A stretch of DNA of 64,000 nucleotides, taken from Candidatus Rikenella faecigallinarum. Lineage in GTDB: Bacteria > Bacteroidota > Bacteroidia > Bacteroidales > Rikenellaceae. Of the stretch, positions 46,029-55,451 are shown one piece after another. The notes under the pieces are model-generated. The model was not told where the DNA came from, did no database searches, and saw nothing but the letters and a program-made list of their open reading frames with translations. The stretch is from positions 180,237-244,236 of the forward strand of contig DXHL01000021.1 of the NCBI GenBank assembly GCA_019113395.1, given 5' to 3'. Each line of letters opens with the position of its first letter. The first letter of the stretch is position 1. The position numbers were made by a program, and so were the translations under genes.

Positions 46029-47110
46029 CGGGTCTCCTCCTTCTGTTCGTTATCCGGAGTTATCTCCATCGGCTCTTCGGCCGGCATGTCGGTCGTGTCG
46101 GTAGCCGTTGCTCCGGGGGCAGCGGGAGCCTGCCCGGGTTCCGGCAGCTGTTTGGTCTCCTCGACATAAAAATAGGCATCGAAATAGGCCTGTTCATTAT
46201 CCTCGGGCGAGGGAGCCATTTTGGCGAATTTCACTAAGTCGGCCAGCGAGAAGAGTTCGCGAAGTTTTTCGCGCAGCCGTTCGTCATTAACCTCCCGCAT
46301 GGCTTCGAGGATTTGGTCCGAGGTCATCTCCATGGCCCCGATTCCATAGCGGTTTTCGATATATACCCGGACAATATCCGCCAGTTGCGAGTAGTACTCC
46401 TTGTGTTTCCCGTTTTGCCAGAGTTTCCGGCTGTGGAGTTTTTCGAGGGCACGGATAGCCACCACATGGGGCGGAATCACCCGTTTGGGTCCGGTCCGTT
46501 TTTTTCGTCGGCGGACGTAGAGGATGATGAGGTAGATAACGGCCGCCAGAGCCACAGCCGCCGCTGCCCCCCAGTAGACGTATTCTTTGATTTCGTCAAA
46601 GATAAGAGGGGTGTTGATGGGTCGTTTGATATCGAAGATTTGCTGTTTGGTGGTATCGATATCGAAGGTGGCGACGGTCAGCGAGAGCACTTCGGGCGCC
46701 AGTACGGTATCGGCTTTGCCGGCCTGAGCATCCTGCAGCGATGCCGACCACACCACGGGAAATCCTCCCACGGTATGCGTACCCTCGTCAAACGAGGTGA
46801 GGCGATAGCTCACCCGCACCTTGACCCTTCGTCCGTTTTGGCTGAGGGTATCGATGCGGTCGATGCCGAGGACTTCGATTTGCGGGGTGAGTTGATTTTT
46901 TTCGAACTGGGGGAGTTGTATTTCCTGGGCCACATCCTTGTCGATGTCGAGGTGCAGCCCGAACTGGTCCCCAATCATGATGGTATCTGCCGTGAAGCGG
47001 GTATGTACTTCTGGGGCTTTGGATTGTGCGGCGAGCGAGAGCGGAGCGAGGGCCGCCAGCAGCCACCCCGCCACGCGAGCCACACCGCCAAGTATCGTAA
47101 AACGTTTCAT
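46025..47110 (-). CDS. Bat-operon membrane protein (DUF4381/BatD-like)
   Basis: The protein has 361 residues with a signal peptide (GWLLAALAPLSLAAQ) and a beta-rich exported domain (MIGDQFGLHLDIDKD; YRLTSFDEGTHTVGGFPV) resembling the first BatD domain. A TM segment (YVYWGAAAAVALAAVIYLIILYV) and a cytoplasmic helical domain (RALEKLHSRKLWQNGKHKEYYSQLADIVRVYI) follow. It sits between the DUF58 gene and batC, where Bacteroidetes Bat operons often carry such a protein. Role by context. Confidence 0.75.
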   Translation of the reverse strand: MKRFTILGGVARVAGWLLAALAPLSLAAQSKAPEVHTRFTADTIMIGDQFGLHLDIDKDVAQEIQLPQFEKNQLTPQIEVLGIDRIDTLSQNGRRVKVRVSYRLTSFDEGTHTVGGFPVVWSASLQDAQAGKADTVLAPEVLSLTVATFDIDTTKQQIFDIKRPINTPLIFDEIKEYVYWGAAAAVALAAVIYLIILYVRRRKKRTGPKRVIPPHVVAIRALEKLHSRKLWQNGKHKEYYSQLADIVRVYIENRYGIGAMEMTSDQILEAMREVNDERLREKLRELFSLADLVKFAKMAPSPEDNEQAYFDAYFYVEETKQLPEPGQAPAAPGATATDTTDMPAEEPMEITPDNEQKEETR

Positions 47111-47120
47111 CCTCGTTGTA

Positions 47121-48011
47121 TTATCTCATCTTGAAGAGTCGGAGCAGTGCTGCTACATAGTCTTCACCGGTGGCCACCGCCACGCTGTCCACGCGACATT
47201 TGGTCAGGGTGTGTTCAATGGCGGCTGAGGCCACCTCCCAGTAGCGGGCATAGGAATCTCGGGTTTTGGCCGAAGCCGTATCGACCCATACTTTACGTCC
47301 CGTTTCAGCATCCTGCATTTCGACAATTCCGACGTTCGGGAGAGCCGTTTCGCGCACGTCGTAGATGCGCAGTCCCACCAGGTCGTGGCGCGAGGCGGCA
47401 ATTTTGAGTCCCTCCTCAAAATTGACGTTCTCGCCCGACGGAGCGAGGTCCATAAAGTCGGTGAGCAGAAAGGCCGTACACCGTTTCTTCATCACATTGG
47501 TAAAGAACCGCAGGGCTCCGTTAATGTCGGTTGTTTTACCCTGGGGTTCGAAATCGACCAGGTCGCTGATGATGCGCAGCACGTGTTGCCGTCCTTTTTT
47601 CGGGGGGACATACTTTTCGATGCGGTCCGAGAAGAAGATGCAGCCGATTTTATCGTTGTTCTGTGCGGCCGAAAAGGCGAGCACGGCCGCAATCTCGGTC
47701 ATGAGGTTCTTTTTGAGCTGTCCCTGCGTCCCGAACATGCGGGAGGCACTCACATCCACCAGCAACATCATGGTCAGCTCGCGTTCCTCTTCGTAGACTT
47801 TGATATAGGGTTTTCTATTGCGCGCCGTGACGTTCCAGTCAATGTCCCGAATATCATCCCCGATGCGGTAGTCGCGGACTTCGCTGAAAGCCATCCCACG
47901 TCCTTTGAACGCCGAGTGGTATTTGCCGGCAAAGATGTCGTTGGAGAGTCCCCGGGTTTTGATTTCGATTTTGCGGACTTTTCGGAGTATGTCTTCTTCG
48001 TTTTCCTTCAT
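47121..48011 (-). CDS. DUF58 domain-containing protein
   Basis: The protein has 296 residues. The DUF58 signature GRGMAFSEVRDYRIGDDIRDIDW...ARNRKPYIKVYEEERE is followed by a vWA-like MMLLVDVSASRMFG. It is the standard partner of MoxR ATPases at the head of Bat operons, 91 bp after moxR and 10 bp before the next gene. Confidence 0.92.
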   Translation of the reverse strand: MKENEEDILRKVRKIEIKTRGLSNDIFAGKYHSAFKGRGMAFSEVRDYRIGDDIRDIDWNVTARNRKPYIKVYEEERELTMMLLVDVSASRMFGTQGQLKKNLMTEIAAVLAFSAAQNNDKIGCIFFSDRIEKYVPPKKGRQHVLRIISDLVDFEPQGKTTDINGALRFFTNVMKKRCTAFLLTDFMDLAPSGENVNFEEGLKIAASRHDLVGLRIYDVRETALPNVGIVEMQDAETGRKVWVDTASAKTRDSYARYWEVASAAIEHTLTKCRVDSVAVATGEDYVAALLRLFKMR

Positions 48012-48102
48012 GGTGGAGGCGGGTCATGAAACGGTTAGGCATACGCGGACCGCAGCGTGAGGGCTGCGGGCCGCAGGGAAGGTACCCAAAGCGGGAGGTT
48101 GC

Positions 48103-49101
48103 CTACGGCACTTCGACCGTATTCAGGATTTCGGTGATGATATCTTCCGAGGTGATGTTTTCGGCTTCGGCTTCGTAGGTGAGTCCGATACGGTGTCGCA
48201 TCACGTCGGGACATACGGCCCGCACATCTTCGGGGATGACATATCCGCGGCGTTTGATAAAGGCATAGGCTTTGGCGGCCTTGGCCAGTGCGATGGAGGC
48301 ACGGGGCGAACATCCGTAGCCAATCATCGTAGCGAGCCGGTCGAGCCCATACGAGGCGGGTTCGCGTGTGGCAAAGATGATATCGACAATGTATCGTTCG
48401 ATTTTCTCGTCCATATATACCTCACTGACCACCTCACGCGCTTTCACGATGGCTTCGGGCGTGACCACTTTCGATGCTTTGGGGAATTTGGCCCCGAGCA
48501 TGTTTTGACGGATAATGAGGCGTTCTTCCTCTTTTTTGGGGTAGTCGATTTTGACTTTGAGCATGAAACGGTCTACCTGTGCTTCGGGGAGCGGATAGGT
48601 ACCCTCCTGTTCGAGGGGGTTTTGGGTGGCCATCACCAGGAAGGGTTTGGGTAGGGGGTAGGTTGTTTCCCCGATGGTAACCTGGTGTTCCTGCATGGCT
48701 TCGAGCAGTGCCGACTGTACTTTGGCCGGCGAGCGGTTGATTTCATCGGCCAGCACGAAATTGGCGAAGATGGGGCCGAGTTTGACGGTGAAGTCTTCGT
48801 TTTTCTGGCTGTAGATGAGTGTTCCGGTGAGGTCGGCCGGCAGCAGGTCCGGCGTAAACTGGATACGGCTGAATTTGGCATCGATGGCATCGGCCAGCGT
48901 ATTGATGGCCAGCGTTTTTGCCAGCCCAGGGACCCCTTCGAGGAGGATATGTCCGTCGCTGAGCAGACCGATAAGCAGCGATTCGATAAGGTGTTTTTGT
49001 CCGACGATGACTTTGCTCATTTCGAGGGTGAGCAAATCGACGAAAGCGCTTTGTTGTTCGATGCGTGCGTTGAGCTCCTGAATGTTTACGACTTCGCTCA
49101 T
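48103..49101 (-). CDS. MoxR family AAA+ ATPase
   Basis: The protein has 332 residues. Walker A EGVPGLAKTLA, Walker B FANFVLADEINRSPAKVQSALLEAMQE, sensor-1 ATQNPLEQEGTYPLPEAQVDRF and the C-terminal lid (SYGLDRLATMIGYGCSPRASIAL) identify a MoxR chaperone-like ATPase. It heads the bat cluster and is thought to act on the vWA proteins. Confidence 0.95.
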   Translation of the reverse strand: MSEVVNIQELNARIEQQSAFVDLLTLEMSKVIVGQKHLIESLLIGLLSDGHILLEGVPGLAKTLAINTLADAIDAKFSRIQFTPDLLPADLTGTLIYSQKNEDFTVKLGPIFANFVLADEINRSPAKVQSALLEAMQEHQVTIGETTYPLPKPFLVMATQNPLEQEGTYPLPEAQVDRFMLKVKIDYPKKEEERLIIRQNMLGAKFPKASKVVTPEAIVKAREVVSEVYMDEKIERYIVDIIFATREPASYGLDRLATMIGYGCSPRASIALAKAAKAYAFIKRRGYVIPEDVRAVCPDVMRHRIGLTYEAEAENITSEDIITEILNTVEVP

Positions 49102-49190
49102 AGGTTTAGGTTGGAGTTAGTTACATCCGATTGTACAATGCCCCCGAGAAAGAGAAACGGTCGGCGGCCCGAATTATTTTGTCGGATGAA

Positions 49191-49198
49191 CAAAGTTA
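49191..49198 (-). promoter_or_regulatory. Promoter -7 box of the moxR-bat operon
   Basis: TAACTTTG on the minus strand, 90 bp upstream of the moxR start. Confidence 0.5.
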
Positions 49199-49276
49199 AT
49201 GGAATTTTTGAAGCGTGCACGGGGTTTTGTGCGATAAATGGGGGATGTGTCGAAAAACGAGCGGGTCGGAGGCTGT

Positions 49277-49321
49277 GAAAAAGGGGCGGGCTGCGAAACA
49301 GATTTCGCAGCCCGCCCCTTT
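49277..49321 (-). terminator. Terminator after the TlpA-like/ruvC operon
   Basis: AAAGGGGCGGGCTGCGAAA / TTTCGCAGCCCGCCCCTTT with TTTTT on the minus strand, 26 bp after the stop of the TlpA-like gene. Confidence 0.88.
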
Positions 49322-49346
49322 CGGTCGTTATATGACGTGCAGGATT

Positions 49347-50378
49347 TTATTGCGCCGTAGTAGCGTAGAGTTCGTCGAGTTTTTGGATGAGGGCATCGCC
49401 GGTGAGGTTACGCGCCACGATGGTGCCGTCGGGGCCAATCAGGACATTCGAGGGAATGGAACGCACGCCGTAAGTCTGTGCCGGGCCGCAATCCCAGAAT
49501 TTGAGGTCGCTGACGTTAGTCCATGTGAGTCCGTCCTTTTCGATGGCTCGTATCCAGTCTTCACGCCCCGTGGGACGGTCGAGCGACACACCGAAGACCG
49601 TAAACCCTTTATCCTTGAACTGGTTGTATGCCGCCACCACGTGGGGGTTTTCCATGCGGCAGGGTCGGCACCACGAGGCCCAGAAGTCCAGCAGCACATA
49701 GTTTCCCTGTCCGGCGATTGACGAGAGAGCCACGGGAGTACCGGTCGTATCGGGCAGCGTGAAGTCCACAAAGGGGTGTCCCGGGCTGGTCATTTCGAGG
49801 CGGTTGGCCATGTCTGCGACCAGTTGAAGGTAGATGGATTGGTAAAGCGTGGTGTCAAAACCAGCCAGGAACTCCCGCATTTCGGGATAGTTCATGCTGG
49901 GGGTGATGCGACGGAAGAAGATATAGGCAGCCGCAGCACTGTTGGGATTGGCTTTGACGAAGTCGCGTCCGAAGACTGTCATCTGGGCATAGTTGCGCAG
50001 CGTATCGACCGTTTCGAGGTATTGGCGATAGATATCCTGTTCGGCCGAGCCGGTAATCTGGATGCTGTCGGGTTGTTCCATCGAGCCACGCACCAGAATG
50101 GGGCTGTTTTCGAGGAAGAACTGCGAGAGGGGTTGTCCGAGGCTGTCGCCGACCGTGATTTGGGCCAGCATCGGGAGCGCCAGTTCACCCTTGAAGATGG
50201 CCCGTCCGTCGGTCACCACGGCCGAGTCGATGACCTGCGGCAGTTTACCCTGGAGCACCGAGAGGTAGAGGGTTTGTCCCTCTTCGAGGCCGTCGATGGA
50301 GGTTTTGACCTGAAATCCTTTTTGGGAGCAGGCTGCCAGCGTCAGGGCAGCGAGTCCGCCGAGTACGATTTTTTTCAT
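49347..50378 (-). CDS. TlpA-like thioredoxin-fold lipoprotein with DUF4369
   Basis: The start is placed at MKKIVLGGLAALTLAACSQ (50378), giving 343 residues with a lipobox ending LAAC. The N-terminal DUF4369-type domain (VKTSIDGLEEGQTLYLSVL) is followed by a helical linker and a TlpA/AhpC thioredoxin domain with WASWCRPCRMENPHVV (CxxC = CRPC). Expected to be an envelope thiol-disulfide oxidoreductase, a common expanded family in Bacteroidetes. The last gene of the envelope operon. Confidence 0.85.
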   Translation of the reverse strand: MKKIVLGGLAALTLAACSQKGFQVKTSIDGLEEGQTLYLSVLQGKLPQVIDSAVVTDGRAIFKGELALPMLAQITVGDSLGQPLSQFFLENSPILVRGSMEQPDSIQITGSAEQDIYRQYLETVDTLRNYAQMTVFGRDFVKANPNSAAAAYIFFRRITPSMNYPEMREFLAGFDTTLYQSIYLQLVADMANRLEMTSPGHPFVDFTLPDTTGTPVALSSIAGQGNYVLLDFWASWCRPCRMENPHVVAAYNQFKDKGFTVFGVSLDRPTGREDWIRAIEKDGLTWTNVSDLKFWDCGPAQTYGVRSIPSNVLIGPDGTIVARNLTGDALIQKLDELYATTAQ

Positions 50379-50503
50379 CGGTTTACGCGTCTTTTTTATT
50401 TTGTTTATTGTTTTGTAATCCTTGTATTCACGCTGTTCACAGCCGTTTACCCTCCCACCCCCATCGAGGCGAGGCATCAACGGCCCACCAAGCAGTATTA
50501 TAT

Positions 50504-51145
50504 TTATTTTACCTTGTCAGGGTTGTTGGCCACAAAGGCCGCCCAGCTGGAAGCCCCTCCCGTCACTCCGCCTTCCGAGCGATGTTCGCCCACGGCCGTT
50601 CCAAAGGGACTCGATGCAATGTAGTAGTGACACAGAGCCACCGCCAACCCGTCCGTAGCATCCAGTTCTTTGGGGGTTGTTCCGATGCCGAGAATTTTCT
50701 GGAGCAATGCTGCCACCTGCTCTTTGGAGGCGCCGCCTTCGCCCGTAATGGCCTGTTTGACCCGTCGGGGGGAATACTCAAAGACGGGAATATCCCGCAC
50801 CAGCGCCGCCGTCATGGCCACTCCCTGCGCCCGTCCCAGTTTGAGCATACTTTGCACGTTGTCGCCATAGAAGGGGGCTTCGAGGGCCATTTCGTCGGGT
50901 TTGTATTCGGCCACCAGGGCAGAGACCCGCTCGAAGATATGCCGCAGTTTCTGGTAGGGGTTTCGGAACTTTCCGAGCGAGACCACTCCCAGCACCCGAC
51001 ATTTCGGCTCCCCGCCGACAATCTGCAACACCCCGTACCCCAGCACATTGGTACCGGGGTCAATGCCCATGACCGTTTTCCCCTCCATGGGGTCGGTGGT
51101 CAGGGCCAGTTCCTGTCGTTCGGCGCGGCTGCGGCGGATAATCAT
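50504..51145 (-). CDS. ruvC: Holliday junction resolvase RuvC
   Basis: The protein has 213 residues as called. The catalytic acids are in VMGIDPGTNVLGYG, MALEAPFYG and LDATDGLAVALCHYY. The N-terminal 20 residues before MEGKTVMGIDPG exceed the usual length, so the start may be the Met at residue 20. The C-terminal ~30 residues extend past the core. It resolves Holliday junctions with RuvAB. It follows lpxD by 69 bp, with a hairpin (51164-51208) between them. Confidence 0.93.
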   Translation of the reverse strand: MIIRRSRAERQELALTTDPMEGKTVMGIDPGTNVLGYGVLQIVGGEPKCRVLGVVSLGKFRNPYQKLRHIFERVSALVAEYKPDEMALEAPFYGDNVQSMLKLGRAQGVAMTAALVRDIPVFEYSPRRVKQAITGEGGASKEQVAALLQKILGIGTTPKELDATDGLAVALCHYYIASSPFGTAVGEHRSEGGVTGGASSWAAFVANNPDKVK

Positions 51146-51214
51146 GGCGTATTGAGAGAAATACCCTTATTGGTGGTGAGAAAAGCGAATTCCTCTCCAC
51201 CCAATAAGTATGGG

Positions 51215-52285
51215 TCAGGCTTTGTCAGCCGTGAGCGCCGCCAGTTGGCGTTTGAGTTCTTCGATTTGTTTGGCCATTTCCGTCACCTGTTTGCGCATCT
51301 CGGGGAGTTGTTTGACGGAGGCCTGTATGCGGTGTCCTTCGAGGCCGGGATATGCCGGGGTTCCAAAGACGGTGATACCCGGTTTCAGGATATTGTTCGG
51401 GATACCCGACTGCGAACCAATCTTCACTCCGTCGGCAATGGTGATATGCCCCACTACACCGACCTGACCGCCCATCATCACATGACTTCCGACCTTCGTA
51501 GAGCCGGCAATACCGACCTGGGCCGCCATCACCGTGCTTTCGCCAATCACCACATTGTGCGCCACCTGAATCAGGTTGTCGAGTTTCGCCCCCCGACGAA
51601 TGCGTGTCGAGCCCATCGTAGCCCGGTCGATGGCACAGTTGGAACCGATTTCGACGTCGTCTTCAATCACCACGTTACCGATTTGGGGGACTTTCTGGAA
51701 CGTTCCTTCTTCGGTAGGAGCAAACCCGAATCCGTCACCGCCGATAACCGTTCCGCCATGCACGGTCACATGATTTCCCAGCACGCAATCCTCGTAGATT
51801 TTCACGCCGGGAAAGAGTTTCACGCCCTCTCCGAGCCGCACCCGGTCACCGACGTAGACCTGCGGCCACACCTCCGAGCCGTTTCCCACCACGGCTCCTT
51901 CATCAATCACCGCATACTCGCCGATATAGACATCCTCCCCGACCATTGCCGAGGGGTGAATCGAGGCCAGCGGACTGATGCCGCGTTTTTTGGGTTTGTT
52001 GGCGACGTAGAGGTCGAGCAGCGAAGCGAAAGCCTTGTACGCATTATCCACCCGCACGAGGGTCAGCCCCGACGGGATGGGGTGTTGGGGCTGGAAGTCA
52101 CGATTGACAATCGCAATCGTAGCCCCGGTATGATAGAGGTGTTCTTCGTATTTCGGATTGGAGAGGAATACCAGGTCTCCGCTCTTCGCCTCTTCGATTT
52201 TCGCCACGGAGCTGACCGCAGCCTGTTTATCTCCTTCGATGGTTCCGCCCAGGAACCCGGCAATGATTTCGGCAGTAAATTGCAT
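51215..52285 (-). CDS. lpxD: UDP-3-O-acylglucosamine N-acyltransferase LpxD
   Basis: The protein has 356 residues. It has an N-terminal uridine-binding domain ([17 protein letters not shown]) and a left-handed beta-helix of hexapeptide repeats with the catalytic His in [15 protein letters not shown]-terminal helical tail follows ([23 protein letters not shown]). It makes the diacyl UDP-glucosamine of lipid A. It starts 32 bp after the TlpA-like gene. Confidence 0.95.
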   Translation of the reverse strand: MQFTAEIIAGFLGGTIEGDKQAAVSSVAKIEEAKSGDLVFLSNPKYEEHLYHTGATIAIVNRDFQPQHPIPSGLTLVRVDNAYKAFASLLDLYVANKPKKRGISPLASIHPSAMVGEDVYIGEYAVIDEGAVVGNGSEVWPQVYVGDRVRLGEGVKLFPGVKIYEDCVLGNHVTVHGGTVIGGDGFGFAPTEEGTFQKVPQIGNVVIEDDVEIGSNCAIDRATMGSTRIRRGAKLDNLIQVAHNVVIGESTVMAAQVGIAGSTKVGSHVMMGGQVGVVGHITIADGVKIGSQSGIPNNILKPGITVFGTPAYPGLEGHRIQASVKQLPEMRKQVTEMAKQIEELKRQLAALTADKA

Positions 52286-52317
52286 GGCGATAACTGTGTG
52301 TAAAGGATGATAGATTA

Positions 52318-53487
52318 TTATTTTGTGGCAAGCGAGTCGAGCAGCGTATAGAAAGCGGGGTCTTCACCCGTAATACGTGCCACAACCGCACCCTGCGGGT
52401 CGAGCACCAGTTTCGTGGGGAAGGCCTCCACGCCGAACAGCACCGGGATATCATCCCCCTCAGCGCGAACGTTCACCCAGGGCAACTGCAGTTTTTCCAC
52501 ACTCTTTTTCCATACCTCCTCCTTGTCGCCGCAGTCGATGCCGACGATTTCCAATCGGTTGCGATACTGCTCGTAGGCTTTTTTCATATCGGGCATTCCC
52601 TTCATGCACCAGCTGCACCACGTTCCCCAAAAGTCCAGCACAATATATTTCCCGCCACCGTAGAGCGAGGAGAGCGTAAAGGATTTCCCGTCCACATCGG
52701 TCAGCGTAAAATCGGGTGCCTGCGCCCCTTCGACCACCGCCTCACGAGCTTTTTGTGAAGCATTTGCCCGGTCGGCCAACTCTTTTTGCAGGTCGAGCCA
52801 CTCTTTGAGGGGGCCCTGTTTGACCCGGTCATCAGTCAGGGCATAGAGGCTGTCGAAACGGGCATTGTTCGGGAAGGTGGTCAGCACAAAAGCCGATACG
52901 GCGTCCGAGGGATTCGCTCCGACATATTCGCTCTTGATGCTGTCAATCTGCTCCTGCAGGCGTTTCATTGCGACAAAGATACTGTCCTCGGGCGCCAGCC
53001 CCTGAGGCGACATCATGATGGCCGCAAAGTTGAGCAAATCCAGTTGCAGTTGCACTGAATCGTAGGTTTTCTGAAAGTCAAACCACCGCTGCTGGTCGTC
53101 CGAGCCCTGCAACGTATAATCAATCCGTTTGCTTTTCGGTTCATACACCGCCTGTACGTAAGGTGTTTCCCCGGGAAGCAGGAAGAGTTCCATATTTTGA
53201 TGCGGTCCGTCGGCCCGAAAGTTCTGCGGAGCCAGAAAGACCTTGTATACCTGCTGGTTGTCGGGCATGTCAATCGAGAATGTGATTTTGTCACCCTGAC
53301 GTTCACCGCCGACCATGAAGGTGGTCATATCGCCCCGTTCCCGCACGGTTGCAGGAGAAAAATACGAACAGATTAAGCTGTCATCGGTCATTCCCTGTAC
53401 TTCAACCGTAAGACGTTTTTGTCCTCCGCCGGCACATGCAACCAGCAGCAGGGGCAAAATCACGAGCGAGGTAAGTTGTTTTTTCAT
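52318..53487 (-). CDS. TlpA-like thioredoxin-fold lipoprotein
   Basis: The start is placed at [20 protein letters not shown] (53487), giving 389 residues with a lipobox LVAC. An N-terminal beta domain and long helical linker are followed by a thioredoxin domain with [19 protein letters not shown] (CxxC = CSWC). It is a likely envelope disulfide reductase, paralogous in layout to 49347-50378. It starts 40 bp after the outer-membrane protein gene. Confidence 0.85.
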   Translation of the reverse strand: MKKQLTSLVILPLLLVACAGGGQKRLTVEVQGMTDDSLICSYFSPATVRERGDMTTFMVGGERQGDKITFSIDMPDNQQVYKVFLAPQNFRADGPHQNMELFLLPGETPYVQAVYEPKSKRIDYTLQGSDDQQRWFDFQKTYDSVQLQLDLLNFAAIMMSPQGLAPEDSIFVAMKRLQEQIDSIKSEYVGANPSDAVSAFVLTTFPNNARFDSLYALTDDRVKQGPLKEWLDLQKELADRANASQKAREAVVEGAQAPDFTLTDVDGKSFTLSSLYGGGKYIVLDFWGTWCSWCMKGMPDMKKAYEQYRNRLEIVGIDCGDKEEVWKKSVEKLQLPWVNVRAEGDDIPVLFGVEAFPTKLVLDPQGAVVARITGEDPAFYTLLDSLATK

Positions 53488-53527
53488 AATGATTCGATTG
53501 GAGTTCATTCGGTTTGTCTTCTCTGGG

Positions 53528-54130
53528 TTAGAATCTCAGACCGAGGTTAATGGACCAGTTTCCGTTTTTAGCGTGATTTTTCCGTTCGTCAGGAATTCTG
53601 ACGGTCGAGATGTCGTAGCGCACCCCGATATCGAAGAGTCTGGAGAACTGGCAGTTGAGTCCCACGGGAATCGAGAGGTCGAAGGGTTTGCTGGAGCCGA
53701 GCAGGTCTTGAGAGGTAACAACGGTTCCGCTCTCATTAATCACATTGACCTCCTTGGATTGTGCTCTCACCAACCAGTTGAACGAGACCCCGGCCTCGAT
53801 GTTGAGTCCACCGATAAGGTAGAGTTTGGCCAACACCGGAATTTTAATGTAGTTATAAGAATATTTTTCGGGACTGTTTGTCATCTGATATCCTTGGAGC
53901 GAGTAGAGCGCTTCGGCCTGGAGTCCGATAAGGTCGTTAATTTTGTATCCTGCCATCAGGCCGAAACTGGCACGCGCACGAGCCTTTGCATAAGTTGTTT
54001 TGGTGACGGTACTGATGTTGAGCCCGACACGGGGTCCCCAATAAAATCCTTGGGCCTGAGCCGTTCCGTACATTCCGGCGGCCATTCCGACAGCCACAAC
54101 CACCATTCGCAGGTATTTAGCAATCTGCAT
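53528..54130 (-). CDS. PorT-like outer-membrane beta-barrel protein
   Basis: The start is placed at MQIAKYLRMVVVAVGMAAG (54130), giving 200 residues with a signal peptide ending AQAQ. The mature part alternates polar and hydrophobic residues (FYWGPRVGLNIST; ASFGLMAGYKINDLIGLQAEALYS; FDIGVRYDIST) and ends WSINLGLRF with a terminal aromatic, as expected for a small 8-strand barrel. First gene of the envelope operon. Confidence 0.8.
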   Translation of the reverse strand: MQIAKYLRMVVVAVGMAAGMYGTAQAQGFYWGPRVGLNISTVTKTTYAKARARASFGLMAGYKINDLIGLQAEALYSLQGYQMTNSPEKYSYNYIKIPVLAKLYLIGGLNIEAGVSFNWLVRAQSKEVNVINESGTVVTSQDLLGSSKPFDLSIPVGLNCQFSRLFDIGVRYDISTVRIPDERKNHAKNGNWSINLGLRF

Positions 54131-54172
54131 AAGAAGAAGATGTTTGTTTGAGAAGAAACAGGTTTTAACTGT

Positions 54173-54180
54173 CAAAGATA
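54173..54180 (-). promoter_or_regulatory. Promoter -7 box of the PorT-like operon
   Basis: TATCTTTG on the minus strand, about 43 bp before the start at 54130. From 54181 to 54429 no gene is seen. Confidence 0.5.
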
Positions 54181-54429
54181 GTATTAATTCGGGAGTTTGT
54201 GTCACCAGGCGTCTAAAAAGTGGATTTCCCCGCCGCAGCCTCAATCTGGAGAGAAGGTCAGACACAACAACATTTTAGCTATTCTGTGCAAAAAGGGAAT
54301 CGTCAGGTATTTCGAGAGATTGACCTCAAAGTCTGTTTCTTATCCATAATTTGAGAGAATCGTGTTCTTTCTCTGTCAGGGTAAGCTGTTGTCGGATGAT
54401 ATGTATCTACGACGTTTTGTATTGCTCAA

Positions 54430-55293
54430 GCCACCGTGTCCAACCGCAGGTGCCGCGGGCACTCCGAGAAAGAGTTTGCTCGACGAATAAGCGGAGGCTG
54501 TCCTTGTGGAGCAATCCCGCCGGCTTCGACCTGAAGTGTTAGCTCCACACATCCAACTAATTAATATTCGGCAAAAGCGGTTGCGCAGCAACCGTGTCAG
54601 GCCGGAGCCATCGGGCTGCGGAGGCCTGCGCTTCTCGCGCGTCCTCCACTGGCTCCGTCCGGGTGCCGCTCGGCGCTCGAACCGACTTGTGTTATTAAAT
54701 CAAATGCGATTTCGCAGAAATTGTGTCAGGCAGCAGGTTCCGTCGGGTATAGTAACCGACTCTTGTCTGAAAGATTCGGTTTCGTTAGAAACCGTCAGCC
54801 CGCAGCCACCCCGGCGAAGGGCTGAAAGAGTGCCCGCGCGGCGTGCTCTCTCTTCCCTTCGCTGGCTGCGGGTACTGCCGGGTACTTCTGCTGATTTGTG
54901 TTTACCTCACACTCTGCCGGCAGCGGGGAATACGTTTTGCATTTTCAGATAGGCCCTGTGAAGTAAGGGGTAGAGGCAGCGCGGCACTCGAGCCGACTCG
55001 TGTCTGTCTGTAGAGTGCGGCATCGTGAAGACCGGAGCCGGCGGAGGCGGAAAAGCGAACCCGTGCGGGTGAGTTTTTCAGCCCTCCGCATGGGTCGGCT
55101 CCGGTCTGACGAGTTGCCTCAGCAACCCGGTGCCGTTTGATACACGAATCGATTTGTGTTTTGCCATAAAGCGTTCTCAGGACGGAACCAGTGGGGGATT
55201 GCGCCTTAGCGCAGGCCTCCACCGAGGGTGGTTCCGGCCTGACATAGGGAGTTTGCTCTGCCTATGTTTGACGCCATAGCTTGACACCCTTCT
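54430..55293 (-). repeat. Hairpin array C
   Basis: This is the largest array. Large hairpins lie at 54598-54662, 54799-54872, 55029-55107 (AGACCGGAGCCG / CGGCTCCGGTCT, same module type as D2) and 55178-55242. Small hairpins are 54578-54594 (CGGTTGC/GCAACCG), 54778-54793 (GGTTTC-GTTA-GAAACC), 55112-55126 and 55243-55266. Spacers share ACAAATC(A/G) and AAGTCGGTTCG motifs with array B. The distal half has the same module order as array B. Confidence 0.8.
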
Positions 55294-55449
55294 CGTGTCA
55301 GGGTTTCCTCGCTTGGGATTTATCTGCTCTTTGCGCTCTCTTCCCTCCGGGAGAGGCTGAGCTGCTCCCTGCGCCTTCCCCCTATTCCCCTACACGGATA
55401 CCCCTGCGGATTACTCCCCCCTTATCCCGCTTCTTCGATTCTCCCCTCA
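55294..55449 (-). repeat. Conserved 3' element, copy C
   Basis: Read on the minus strand, it begins just after the cassette C stop and matches copies A, B and D apart from isolated substitutions (for example GGGAATAGGG and GATAAATCCCAAGCG). Confidence 0.85.
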
Positions 55450-55451
55450 CT

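Noticed and set aside
54430-55293. CRISPR array
   Set aside because: Repeated units are palindromic, differ in length and orientation and are not separated by regular unique spacers; no cas genes.
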